DNA of 40,339 bases from a virus, in the IMG/VR virus record IMGVR_UViG_3300008263_000003, positions 1 through 40,339 of that record. One strand, written 5' to 3'. Of this stretch, positions 13,334 through 19,779 are shown in pieces; position 1 is the stretch's first letter; each line of letters begins with the position of its first letter. Under the pieces are notes generated by a model. That model saw nothing but the letters and a program-made list of their open reading frames with translations. It was not told where the DNA came from and made no database searches. The position numbers were made by a program, and so were the translations under genes.

Positions 13334-14623
13334 ATGAACATAGCAGAAATTGCAGAATCGTCAAGCGGTTTGGTTCGTGAATTGTACCGAGAAGCGTTGG
13401 GAAACAATCTGCCTTATCCGGAATTTGCAATGGCGTGCGCGTTGCATTGTGTCGGCGGGGTTGCAGCGCGTGCGTACGTTTGGCCTACAGCAACAGCGCC
13501 AACATTCTACAGCTTTATTGTAGGAGAGCCGGGCGCAGGAAAGAATGGCTATCTTAAGTTCGTCGAGTCGTACCTTTGTGCGGTTGAAGAAAAGTACGTC
13601 ATCGGCAGGCTTGTCTCGCGCGTGGGAACAGTTGCGGAGCTTTCAAGATGGCCATGCCGCACATCTATAGAGGACGAAATCGGCAACTCCTGGCTTGAGA
13701 CCTACGCTCCCAGAGCCTCCGAGGCGAAGCGCGAGATTCAAGACCTCCTGCTCACTCTCTATGGCGAAAACAAAAGTCTCGCAGGCACGGCAAACAAGAA
13801 GGTCGAAGACCAAATCAAACGCGTCTACTGGCCACGGTTCAGCATCTTTGGAGCGACCACGCGTTCAGCCACACAAGAACTTACGCAGACCAAAGCCTTC
13901 GAGAGAAGCGGCATGCTCTCTCGCTTGCTTGTCTGGGAAGCGGAGAAGACCATTCTTCCAAGAGAAGCGCCCACGCGCTGGGAGATGAGCGAGAGGAACC
14001 TGGACGCTCTCAGGCGCATCGCCAGGGCAGGGTTTAATGCCCTAGACGTTGAAACCGGCGGGGCCGAGATGAAGAAGTCACCCTCTGCGGAGGTGAGGCT
14101 GTCCCATGAGGCTAAGGACGCGCTTTTAGGCTGGCTGCGAGCCTCTTCAGACAAGCGCGCCGCTCTGTCTCCAGAGGACAGCGAGGTCTTTGGGCAGGTC
14201 TATTCTCGCGCCACAGACAACGCCTATCGCTTTGCCTACGCCCACTGCGCAGGTCGGGAGTCTATAGAGGTGTCTGAGGCCGATGCTGCATTCGGCATAG
14301 CGTTGGCCCATTACCACCTCGAGGCCACGCTGGCGCGTATGGGGAGGCTCTCTGAGGAGCAGGAGCTGATGGATCTCGTTCTGTCATGGCTGAAGAAGCA
14401 TGGGGCTATGAGCGTTCGTTCGATTGCTCGAAATGCAGACAGAAAGCTCAGACACGCGGGCAGCGCTAGAATTAGGGCTTTGCTCGAAGAACTAGCAAAT
14501 TCCGGTCTCGTGAAACGGGAAAAAGCGACTGGGGAGAAGACAGCCGAGACGTGGGCTCCTGTGGGTGGCGCCATCCGAAGGCTTCAGGTTGCCAGGGTTG
14601 CGAAGGAGGATAAACCCGTGTAA
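13334..14623 (+). CDS. DUF3987-like replicative helicase/primase-helicase protein
   Basis: The 429-residue P-loop protein has FIVGEPGAGKNGYLKF at about 61-76 as Walker A (N71 follows the lysine instead of S/T). SIEDEIG at 110-116 is the acidic motif, and RFSIFGATTR near 175 is sensor-like. The C-terminus (about 350-410) is a winged helix (MSVRSIARNADRKLRH, then IRALLEELANSGLVKREK). This layout fits DUF3987-type phage helicases. The gene is immediately upstream of an iteron-rich region, which fits an origin-loading role. The start is ATG at 13334 with AAGGA four bases before it. It opens the plus-strand block. An AAACATG-AA-CATGTTT palindrome (14623-14638) directly follows the stop codon. Confidence 0.75.
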   Translation: MNIAEIAESSSGLVRELYREALGNNLPYPEFAMACALHCVGGVAARAYVWPTATAPTFYSFIVGEPGAGKNGYLKFVESYLCAVEEKYVIGRLVSRVGTVAELSRWPCRTSIEDEIGNSWLETYAPRASEAKREIQDLLLTLYGENKSLAGTANKKVEDQIKRVYWPRFSIFGATTRSATQELTQTKAFERSGMLSRLLVWEAEKTILPREAPTRWEMSERNLDALRRIARAGFNALDVETGGAEMKKSPSAEVRLSHEAKDALLGWLRASSDKRAALSPEDSEVFGQVYSRATDNAYRFAYAHCAGRESIEVSEADAAFGIALAHYHLEATLARMGRLSEEQELMDLVLSWLKKHGAMSVRSIARNADRKLRHAGSARIRALLEELANSGLVKREKATGEKTAETWAPVGGAIRRLQVARVAKEDKPV

Positions 14624-14639
14624 AACATGAACATGTTTC

Positions 14640-15045
14640 TTTCTCCGGTTCTGTTCTGGTCGCCAAGTTGGCGACAAATTGGCGACCTTTTGGCGACAAA
14701 TTTCAGAGCGAACCGACTGGAAGGATTCATAAAATAGAGCGTGTCGCCAAAGTCGCCACGTTTGTAGAGAGTCAGGGTCTAAAACGTATATATATTATAC
14801 GTTTTAGACCCTTGCGTCTTTTTACAGGCAAAAAGCATGCCTGTGAGACCATGGAAACTAAAAAACTAGGTTCTTAACCGGCGACTTGGCGACAAGGCCT
14901 TAGTTGTTGTTCTCTCCGTAAGCTGCACCCCGTCTCCACCCGGTCGCCACCTCATTTTATAGCAAACTTATTAATTTAATAATACATGATAGTTACATAC
15001 GTTTTGCTTGTCGCCAACTTGTCGCCAAACACTTGCGACCGCACA
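14640..15045. other. Putative replication origin: iteron cluster, palindrome and AT-rich stretch
   Basis: The 531 bases after the helicase gene (14624-15154) hold no convincing gene. They hold about eleven copies of (T)TGGCGAC or its complement, near 14659, 14668, 14679, 14690, 14743, 14752, 14880, 14886, 14943, 15010 and 15021. Three in tandem (14668, 14679, 14690) and two later (15010, 15021) are spaced exactly 11 bp apart, one helical turn. Between them lie a 37-base hairpin (14775-14811) and an AT-rich stretch (about 14951-15006). Iterons, hairpin, an AT-rich unwinding segment and an adjacent helicase gene are the hallmarks of an origin. It could instead be a multi-site operator. Confidence 0.65.
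14775..14811. repeat. 16-bp perfect inverted repeat with 5-base loop
   Basis: GGGTCTAAAACGTATA (14775-14790) and its exact complement (14796-14811) flank the loop TATAT. The stem would be one of the most stable AT-centred structures in the genome. It lies in the middle of the iteron region. On the plus strand it is followed by TTGCGTCTTTTT, so it might also act as a terminator. A cruciform or priming site is equally possible. Confidence 0.85.
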
Positions 15046-15154
15046 CCGCCCTCAATAGCCCTTGCGTGGTCTTTAGGCATGGGTTACGGATTCGATACCT
15101 ATCAAACGGTGTCGTAAGTACGGTTACGTTGAACATGTAAAAGAGAACGGCAAG

Positions 15155-15427
15155 ATGAACCGCACAACCAGACAAAAGATAATCGCTTGGCTAAACGTTT
15201 TTCACGCAGGGCATCCTATCCCTGCTCATGGTCGCCCTCGGGAGATGCTTTCCGCCGTCCCTCAAGAAGCTCTGGAGACAGAGATCGAAGCCATGCTCGC
15301 GGAAGGCCTCCTGCGCGTCCGTGAGAGCGATGGGCGGGTAACCCTAGCCTCTCTCCCTCTCAAGCAGCTCCCTGAGCCCGCAGGGCGCATTTCAAGGAGG
15401 GCGGCCGATGTTCGCCTGGGTGTATGA
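15155..15427 (+). CDS. Small winged-helix-like protein, 90 aa
   Basis: The protein begins MNRTTRQKIIAWLNVFHAGH. It continues with VPQEALETEIEAMLAEGLLR and a wing-like VRESDGRVTLASL. The helix-helix-strand pattern ending in a wing resembles a small winged-helix DNA-binding protein. The C-terminus is basic (GRISRRAADVR). No specific family is named. It is the first gene after the putative origin and may bind it or regulate the small genes that follow. The ribosome binding site is weak. Confidence 0.6.
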   Translation: MNRTTRQKIIAWLNVFHAGHPIPAHGRPREMLSAVPQEALETEIEAMLAEGLLRVRESDGRVTLASLPLKQLPEPAGRISRRAADVRLGV

Positions 15428-15653
15428 GGTCCTAATAGCCCCCGAAGGCAAGCCCAAGATTCTCTGCAAGCTCGGGTTCCGTTGGGCCGAGGTTTTAGCC
15501 TTCGAAAGCTTCAAGAGCGACCCGGAAGGCGTGCTGCACGTCACGCTCTCAAGCGGTCGGCAGGCTGTTATTATGACGAGCCAAAAAGACTTCATCGAAC
15601 ATATGCACGAAAATAAGCCATTGCTGCTTGCGAGGGTTGGAAATGAAACTTGA
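15408..15653 (+). CDS. Unknown small beta-rich protein, 81 aa
   Basis: The protein MFAWVYEVLIAPEGK, then FRWAEVLAFESFK and LHVTLSSGRQAVI, looks like a compact strand-rich domain, followed by a helix (KDFIEHMHEN). It is not recognised. The start overlaps the end of the 90-residue gene by 20 bases with GGAGG shortly upstream, and the end overlaps the next start, so it is part of a coupled trio. Confidence 0.62.
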   Translation: MFAWVYEVLIAPEGKPKILCKLGFRWAEVLAFESFKSDPEGVLHVTLSSGRQAVIMTSQKDFIEHMHENKPLLLARVGNET

Positions 15654-15852
15654 AGGCAATTACGTGCCTCTTGCGGAGGCTGCGCGCTCTCTTGGAGTGA
15701 CTGCCGTTCGTTTACGCCAACTGTGCCAGCAAAATAGAATTGTTGGCGCCATGAAGATGTCTGAAACGTGGTTTATTCCTAAACCATTTAAGATTCTTAT
15801 GGAAAAGAAAGACAAAAACAGACAGAAAAAACTCCGCATGAAAGCCTCTTGA
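15643..15852 (+). CDS. Excisionase/MerR-like HTH protein, 69 aa
   Basis: From ATG 15643 (MKLEGNYVPLAEAARSLGVT) the protein shows a typical HTH_17/excisionase-like domain: AEAARSLGVTAVRLRQLCQQ as helix-turn-helix and ETWFIPKPF as wing, then a very basic tail (KKDKNRQKKLRMK). Such proteins bind DNA as small regulators; no integrase is present, so an excision role is unlikely. GAGG lies upstream, and the open frame begins five codons earlier. A promoter motif shared with the leftward block overlaps its stop codon. Confidence 0.75.
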   Translation: MKLEGNYVPLAEAARSLGVTAVRLRQLCQQNRIVGAMKMSETWFIPKPFKILMEKKDKNRQKKLRMKAS

Positions 15853-15878
15853 CTATTTTTATCGATATGAATACAGAT
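15849..15878 (+). promoter_or_regulatory. Candidate rightward promoter, same motif as the leftward one
   Basis: TTGACT (15849-15854), 17 bases and TACAGA (15872-15877); the longer match TTGACTAT plus 15 bases plus TACAGAT is shared with the minus-strand element at 13204-13232. It lies between two genes and would drive the genes from 15928 on. The inverted repeat at 15885-15902 sits at the expected transcription start. Confidence 0.5.
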
Positions 15879-15884
15879 ACGCCA

Positions 15885-15902
15885 TCACTCAGTCACGAGT
15901 GA
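15885..15902. promoter_or_regulatory. Small inverted repeat at the predicted transcription start (operator candidate)
   Basis: TCACTC (15885-15890) and GAGTGA (15897-15902) flank six bases. The position about seven bases after the -10 element of the 15849-15878 promoter suits a repressor operator. The repeat is short, so chance is possible. Confidence 0.3.
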
Positions 15903-15927
15903 CAACCTCCTGGCGGAGAATGAAGAG

Positions 15928-16119
15928 ATGCCTACATACAGAATTGAATCAATCGACAATGAGTCCCTCCCATACGGAAACCAAGACATTGCAGCGCACA
16001 CTATTGAAGACGCCGTTCTGCGAGCAATAGGAGACACTGTTTCCGTAAAACATAGCGAATCTGGCTGGGATATTATTGAGGATGATAAAATCATCGCGAG
16101 GGCGTTTTTGATTCTTTAA
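15928..16119 (+). CDS. Unknown small acidic protein, 63 aa
   Basis: The protein starts MPTYRIESIDNESL with a GGAG-type site upstream. It is acidic and mixed alpha/beta (DIAAHTIEDAVLRAIGD, then SGWDIIEDDKIIARAFLIL), likely one small domain. It is not recognised. It is the first gene after the shared promoter motif, so it may be an early protein such as a small host-takeover factor; that is inference. Confidence 0.62.
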   Translation: MPTYRIESIDNESLPYGNQDIAAHTIEDAVLRAIGDTVSVKHSESGWDIIEDDKIIARAFLIL

Positions 16120-16169
16120 CTCCGCCAGGGAGCGGCCCACCATTCGACTCGCTTTTTGGGAGGGGTTGT

Positions 16170-16574
16170 TTGGTGGGTTGGCCCTCCTTTGAAAGATTGA
16201 GACAAATGAATACTGAGCTTCTTCGCGCATTGCGCGCTAAACTTGTTTTGCAACTTGCCGCTGTCGACACCCTTCTTTCGGAAGATATTGCTGTCTCTCA
16301 GTCAGCAGAGACGCCAAGCTTTATAAAGAAAGCAAAAAGATTACAAGACGGCAAAACAATGAGAGTGTTTGTCACCAAGTTTATTGGCGAGACAATCAAA
16401 ACAAACCGTGAAATATTTGCAGAGATTCAAGAGAAAACAGGGCGAGATGCCCAAACGGCGCAAAGAACAGGAAGTTCTTTCCTCTCCAGGAATAACGACC
16501 TGTTCTTTAGCAAAGGAAACGGGCGCTGGGGCTTAACTCCGAAGGGGATTGCCATTTTTAGAAGGATGAAGTGA
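16170..16574 (+). CDS. Protein with winged-helix-like C-terminus, 134 aa
   Basis: GTG at 16170 lies behind GGAGG; ATG at 16206 (MNTELLRALRAKLV) is an alternative without a strong site. The N-terminus is a long amphipathic helix. The C-terminal 75 residues (RVFVTKFIGETIKTNREIFA, then TGSSFLSRNNDLFFSKGNGR and WGLTPKGIAIF) resemble a HARE-type or similar winged helix that recognises DNA, seen in other proteins next to nucleases and restriction enzymes. No enzyme domain is attached. A regulator or DNA-binding accessory is the likeliest role. Confidence 0.6.
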   Translation: MVGWPSFERLRQMNTELLRALRAKLVLQLAAVDTLLSEDIAVSQSAETPSFIKKAKRLQDGKTMRVFVTKFIGETIKTNREIFAEIQEKTGRDAQTAQRTGSSFLSRNNDLFFSKGNGRWGLTPKGIAIFRRMK

Positions 16575-16578
16575 ACAC

Positions 16579-16800
16579 ATGCGAGAAGTTCTCTGTGGGC
16601 AAGGAAAGTTCACACTCGACGAGGATGATGACGTTGTGACACAATACGACCATGAAGGTCGGGTTGTGGGAATCTTCAAGGCCACGGACACGCCCACGTT
16701 GCGGCAGTGGATAATCGAAAAGACACCCGTTCCTACGGGTAGACCTCTCGGGGTTGAGCCTAGGGAAAAGAAGTATTGCACTCCAAGATTTAAGTCATAA
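16579..16800 (+). CDS. Unknown small acidic protein, 73 aa
   Basis: The protein MREVLCGQGKFTLDEDDDVV, then GRVVGIFKATDTPTLRQWI, is acidic in front and basic at its end (EPREKKYCTPRFKS). No family is recognised. It starts four bases after the preceding stop. A hairpin with a U-rich tail follows it, so it probably ends the first plus-strand subunit. A longer open frame on the opposite strand shows no protein-like features. Confidence 0.58.
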   Translation: MREVLCGQGKFTLDEDDDVVTQYDHEGRVVGIFKATDTPTLRQWIIEKTPVPTGRPLGVEPREKKYCTPRFKS

Positions 16801-16817
16801 CTCCACGGTGGAGAGGG

Positions 16818-16859
16818 CCCGCACACTTGCTCGGAATGGCTGATGTGCGGGTTTCTTTT
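16818..16859 (+). terminator. Intrinsic terminator-like hairpin
   Basis: CCCGCACA (16818-16825) pairs with TGTGCGGG (16844-16851) and is followed by TTTCTTTT. The 18-base loop is large, but the GC-rich eight-pair stem and T-tract fit. A smaller hairpin, CTCCAC-G-GTGGAG (16801-16813), precedes it. It separates the regulator genes from the Acb2-like and endolysin genes. Confidence 0.6.
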
Positions 16860-16877
16860 GAATAAGGGAACACATAA

Positions 16878-17120
16878 ATGAGCAACCGATTCAGTTACGT
16901 GCGTTACGATATTCATTCTGCAAGCAAGCAAGCTATGTTTAAGAACGCTTTCGAGGCGCTTGAAGCTCTCGGCGAAGCTGAGTTGGACTCGACTCGTCAT
17001 AAGGCTCTCTTCATGACGAAGCTCGAAGAGGCTTATGCGTGCACAGGAAGGGCCATACGCGACGACCAAATTGCGCGAACTGGCAAGGTCGACGAACAGC
17101 CGGAAAGGAATGCCGAGTGA
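16878..17120 (+). CDS. Acb2-like anti-CBASS cyclic-nucleotide sponge candidate, 80 aa
   Basis: This small helical protein reads MSNRFSYVRYDIHSASKQAM, then a helix FKNAFEALEALGE. It continues with HKALFMTKLEEAYACTGRAI and RDDQIART. The second helix pattern (A-L-x-x-TKLEEA, six to eight residues, AIRDDQ) is the signature I associate with the Acb2 family (T4 Vs.4 relatives). Acb2 forms hexamers that sequester cyclic di- and trinucleotides made by CBASS and related bacterial defences. The length fits the family. It has an AAGGGA site and overlaps the endolysin start (GTGA). The assignment is by eye; the ligand-binding residues have not been aligned. Confidence 0.7.
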   Translation: MSNRFSYVRYDIHSASKQAMFKNAFEALEALGEAELDSTRHKALFMTKLEEAYACTGRAIRDDQIARTGKVDEQPERNAE

Positions 17121-18409
17121 AGACAAATAAAGCCGGATTCGACCTCATCAAGGAATTTGAGGGGTATCACAAAGCGCTTCCAAACGGAGACGCCGAGGCC
17201 TACATTGACCCCGTGGGCATTTGGACAATCGGCTGGGGCTCTATCATGCTCAACGGTCGTCCTGTGCGACGTGGTGACGTCATCTCTCGAAAGCTGGCGG
17301 ATGAACTTCTTGAAGCGGAAGTCGCAGGGTTCGAGAAAGACGTTGAGCGACTCGTCAAGGTTGAGCTGAACGAGAATCAACACGCGGCACTTGTGTCTCT
17401 CTGCTATAATATTGGCGCTGGCGCTTTTGCCGGTTCAACCGCACGTCGCTTGCTCAACGCTGGCGATTATCGTGGCTGTGCTGAGGCGTTCCTCATGTGG
17501 AACAAGGGCACAATCAACGGACAGCTTACAGAGCTTGCAGGCCTCACACGCCGTCGCAAAGCAGAGCGCGACTTGTTCTTGCGCGATGTGTCCATACCTG
17601 CACCACAAACCCCGATTGATGCGCCTGTATCGACACGGGGCAGACCCTACGCGCCGTGTCCTGTGCCGTTGCCTTGGAAGGTGACGTTGAAAAACACACC
17701 TTTACACTTCGCCTGGGGGGAGGACGTCTACTGGCTCCAATGCGCCCTCATCGAGCTTGAATACCTGCGCAAGCCAGCCAATGGCGAACTCGTTGGCGAC
17801 GTGTTCAATGAGCATGTTGAGTGGGCTATTAAGACCTTCCAAAACACAGCGTTTGGCCTTAATCACACAGACGGCATCGTCGGCCCAAAGACGCGCGCGG
17901 CCATCGAGGCGGCACTCACCAAAGCGCGTGCGCCGAAGCCGCCTGTGGACAACAGTGTGGCGACGCTGCGGTGCATCGAAGGCGAGTGGCATACAGGCCG
18001 CTGGGATGGCCTCAAGGTTCTGAACCTAGGCATCGGTAGCCAGACGTTCCGAGTCGCCTCAGGACAGCCTGGAAGGCAGCGTTTCCGCGAGGCGGGCGAC
18101 CCTAACAGCGTGCCTGGAAGTATGGAGCCTATTCCACAGGGGCTTTACACGTTCCATAAAGAGCCTGAGTTTGTGCACGGAAAGGACAACTACACAGGTT
18201 CGTGGGGCGAAGGTCTTGGCCCCGTCTGGCACGGATTAAGGAACGCGCAGTCTATGAGGCGCGGCTCTTTCGGCCTGCATTTAGACCCTCCTGGTGCCAG
18301 TGGCAGCGCTGGCTGTATTGTCTTTCGCGACGTAGATGACCTTAAGCGGTATGTGAAAGCTTGGCGTGAATTCAGGCCTAAGGAGCTTCGCGTTGACTGG
18401 AATCTCTAA
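17117..18409 (+). CDS. Three-domain endolysin: GH24 lysozyme, PG-binding, YkuD-like C-terminus
   Basis: The start is GTG at 17117, overlapping the previous stop. Residues about 5-145 form a GH24 (T4-type) lysozyme with catalytic E15 (KEFEGY), D31 (YIDP) and T37 (WTIGWG); the E-to-D spacing is longer than in T4 lysozyme. A PG_binding_1-type domain follows (about 207-275, with WLQCALIELEYL and DGIVGPKTRAAIEA). The C-terminal part ends in FGLHLDPPGASGSAGCIVF, where H388 and C400 resemble the HxxGxxGC catalytic motif of L,D-transpeptidase/YkuD-like enzymes. No signal peptide is seen, so a holin should be needed. A dual-activity lysin is inferred. Confidence 0.93.
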   Translation: MKTNKAGFDLIKEFEGYHKALPNGDAEAYIDPVGIWTIGWGSIMLNGRPVRRGDVISRKLADELLEAEVAGFEKDVERLVKVELNENQHAALVSLCYNIGAGAFAGSTARRLLNAGDYRGCAEAFLMWNKGTINGQLTELAGLTRRRKAERDLFLRDVSIPAPQTPIDAPVSTRGRPYAPCPVPLPWKVTLKNTPLHFAWGEDVYWLQCALIELEYLRKPANGELVGDVFNEHVEWAIKTFQNTAFGLNHTDGIVGPKTRAAIEAALTKARAPKPPVDNSVATLRCIEGEWHTGRWDGLKVLNLGIGSQTFRVASGQPGRQRFREAGDPNSVPGSMEPIPQGLYTFHKEPEFVHGKDNYTGSWGEGLGPVWHGLRNAQSMRRGSFGLHLDPPGASGSAGCIVFRDVDDLKRYVKAWREFRPKELRVDWNL

Positions 18410-18611
18410 CGACGAGCGCCTTCTGGCGCTTTTTGAGCCAACGCCACGTCTGCCGTTCGTCGAGATTATCAAGCGCGCAGGCATGAAACGTGGGGACCTT
18501 AACCTCACAATAACGCGCCTGCTGGATAAAGGCATCCTGCGCAAGGAACGCGTCCGCATCGATGGCGGAAAGACCTCAATCACTTATTTCGAGATTAGGA
18601 GAACACCATGA
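18393..18611 (+). CDS. Small winged-helix protein, 72 aa
   Basis: TTG at 18393 lies behind AAGGAG, inside the last codons of the endolysin gene. GTG at 18366 is an alternative without a good site. The protein shows a MarR-like winged helix (SNDERLLALFEPTPRLPFVE, then RGDLNLTITRLLDKGILRKE, and wing KTSITYFEI). It would bind DNA as a small regulator. It overlaps the next gene by four bases (ATGA). The target is unknown. Confidence 0.65.
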   Translation: MTGISNDERLLALFEPTPRLPFVEIIKRAGMKRGDLNLTITRLLDKGILRKERVRIDGGKTSITYFEIRRTP

Positions 18612-18802
18612 AGGCATTCCAGTACATCCTCATCCGCAAATTCAACGTTAAGAAGGATGAGGAGCCAAAGAAGCCTGAGCTTCTCGGCGACGTCCGGACC
18701 ATCCTCGCCAAAGACCAGGATTCCGCCCTGAAGCAGGCAGCGCGCGCCATTCCTGATGACGTTGACCTTGATGATGTGGAGATTGCCATCCGTCCTTTTT
18801 GA
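18608..18802 (+). CDS. Unknown small protein, 64 aa
   Basis: MKAFQYILIRKFNVKKDEEP begins with a strand-like stretch. Charged residues and a helix (DQDSALKQAARAIPDD) follow, then an acidic strand (VDLDDVEIAI). It looks like a single ferredoxin-like or ubiquitin-like small fold, but no family is named. It overlaps both neighbours (ATGA before, TTGA after). Confidence 0.6.
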   Translation: MKAFQYILIRKFNVKKDEEPKKPELLGDVRTILAKDQDSALKQAARAIPDDVDLDDVEIAIRPF

Positions 18803-19023
18803 CTTCCCCGGTTCAACAGACCGCAACCGGGGCAGACAATCGCTTTAGGCACCCTGAGGACAGCTTACAGAAGCAAATGGAAGCAATGCAGCACCAAAAG
18901 CTTATTGGAGCTCTTGGTGGAGTTGTCCGCAACGATAGCACTGGCAGCATCTCAAAGAACGTCATGATGGACGCTTCTCTAGGGCCGACGGTGTACATGA
19001 GCGCATCGACGGTGAAGCCATGA
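18799..19023 (+). CDS. Unknown small protein, 74 aa
   Basis: The start is TTG at 18799 overlapping the preceding stop. The polar N-terminus (TSPVQQTATGADNRFRH) leads to a helix (EDSLQKQMEAMQHQKLIGAL), then GGVVRNDSTGSIS. No family is recognised. The stop overlaps the start of a tiny membrane protein gene (19020). The gene is supported mainly by its place in an overlapping chain, so confidence is moderate. Confidence 0.5.
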   Translation: MTSPVQQTATGADNRFRHPEDSLQKQMEAMQHQKLIGALGGVVRNDSTGSISKNVMMDASLGPTVYMSASTVKP

Positions 19024-19175
19024 CCACACTCGCCATAGGCCTCCTCCTCGGAGGCTTTGTAGGCTGGTTCCTGCACGCCTTTGCGCGCAGAGAGAAGCTG
19101 TGGATGCACAGGTGGAACCGCACAAGGCAATTCACTAACGCACGGAGGGAGATAGCGCGTGGAATCGACTGCTGA
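19020..19175 (+). CDS. Tiny single-pass membrane protein, 51 aa (holin-like candidate)
   Basis: ATG at 19020 overlaps the preceding stop. It reads MTTLAIGLLLGGFVGWFLHA, one transmembrane helix, then a strongly basic tail (FARREKLWMHRWNRTRQ, NARREIARG). A short N-terminal membrane helix with a positively charged cytoplasmic tail three genes after the endolysin fits a small holin or a membrane modulator. There is no second hydrophobic segment. The 3' end overlaps the next tiny gene by 17 bases. Confidence 0.6.
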   Translation: MTTLAIGLLLGGFVGWFLHAFARREKLWMHRWNRTRQFTNARREIARGIDC

Positions 19176-19272
19176 CTGGCTCATACCTGCCGCGTATGTG
19201 AGCGGCGGCTTCATCGCTGCTGTGCTGTTTCTCTACTTGTTGGCTGTGATTAGCGGGGCGAATCGTGAGTAA
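19159..19272 (+). CDS. Tiny membrane protein, 37 aa
   Basis: GTG at 19159 lies seven bases after GGGAG and within the 3' end of the preceding gene. The product MESTADWLIPAAYVSGGFIA continues through one hydrophobic helix (AVLFLYLLAVI) to a short end (SGANRE). It is very small but has a good ribosome binding site and a clean transmembrane segment. It overlaps the following gene. Together with the 51-residue protein it may form a two-component membrane factor for lysis; this is inference. Confidence 0.5.
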   Translation: MESTADWLIPAAYVSGGFIAAVLFLYLLAVISGANRE

Positions 19273-19456
19273 TTTTGATGTTGTTGTTTCCGCTACTATC
19301 AACGTCGACGACGTTTTCAAAGAGCTTTCTCGAAAAGGGAGAATGCAAGTCGTTCTTGATTACTTCGACTGCGCGGAGCTTCTAGACCTCGCTGAGATGT
19401 CAGACAAAGTTCGGTTTGTCGAGCTGTGCAAGGAAGTCGCGGAGGCGAACAAGTGA
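19265..19456 (+). CDS. Unknown small protein, 63 aa
   Basis: GTG at 19265 overlaps the preceding stop. The protein MSNFDVVVSATINVDDVFKE, then MQVVLDYFDCAELLDLAEM and VRFVELCKEVAEAN, alternates strand-like and helical segments and is acidic. It is not recognised. A GTGA overlap joins it to the next gene, in line with its neighbours. Confidence 0.6.
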   Translation: MSNFDVVVSATINVDDVFKELSRKGRMQVVLDYFDCAELLDLAEMSDKVRFVELCKEVAEANK

Positions 19457-19779
19457 ACCTCAACACGACGAGCGAGGAGCGGGACGCGGCTGAAACCAGA
19501 CTGCGCGAATGCGTTACAGAACTACCAGATGGAGCAGTCGTGTTTGACTACATGACCGACGTCACTAGGAAGCTGCGCGCACCTGACATCCGCGCGGTAT
19601 TGGACGAACTCACCCGCGTGCGCGAGGAGCTGGAGTCGGCAATGAAGGTCGTCGCCGCCGGGCGTGAAGTTATACGGTTGCTGCACGGCAATGAGCCGCC
19701 ATTTTCGAACATAGACGCCAAGCGTGTTGCACTTTTAAACTTGGAAAATGCTCTAGGAAGATTCGGAGGCCGCGAATGA
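19453..19779 (+). CDS. Unknown helical protein, 108 aa
   Basis: GTG at 19453 has GGAGG seven bases upstream and overlaps the previous stop. The protein is helical and charged (NLNTTSEERDAAETRL, then ELTRVREELESAMKVVA), with a short strand (AVVFDYMTDV) in the middle. The C-terminal helix is KRVALLNLENALGRFG. No family is recognised. The stop overlaps the start of the homing endonuclease gene. Confidence 0.62.
   Translation: MNLNTTSEERDAAETRLRECVTELPDGAVVFDYMTDVTRKLRAPDIRAVLDELTRVREELESAMKVVAAGREVIRLLHGNEPPFSNIDAKRVALLNLENALGRFGGRE

Noticed and set aside
14668-14877. 69-residue plus-strand open frame in the origin region
   Set aside because: Its residues mirror the repeated TGGCGAC units and the hairpin; no ribosome binding site and no domain-like sequence.
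14640-15045. Repeats as a CRISPR array
   Set aside because: Units are 7-8 bases, occur in both orientations and lack spacer regularity; iterons fit better.
15643-15852. Excisionase implying lysogeny
   Set aside because: No integrase, attachment site or clear repressor was found; the small HTH protein is more likely a general regulator.
16533-17126. 197-residue minus-strand open frame
   Set aside because: Covers the Acb2-like and small acidic genes in antisense; composition rich in S, C and P, no start signal.
18813-19214. 133-residue minus-strand open frame
   Set aside because: Antisense to small overlapping plus-strand genes, Ser/Cys/Pro-rich, no start signal.
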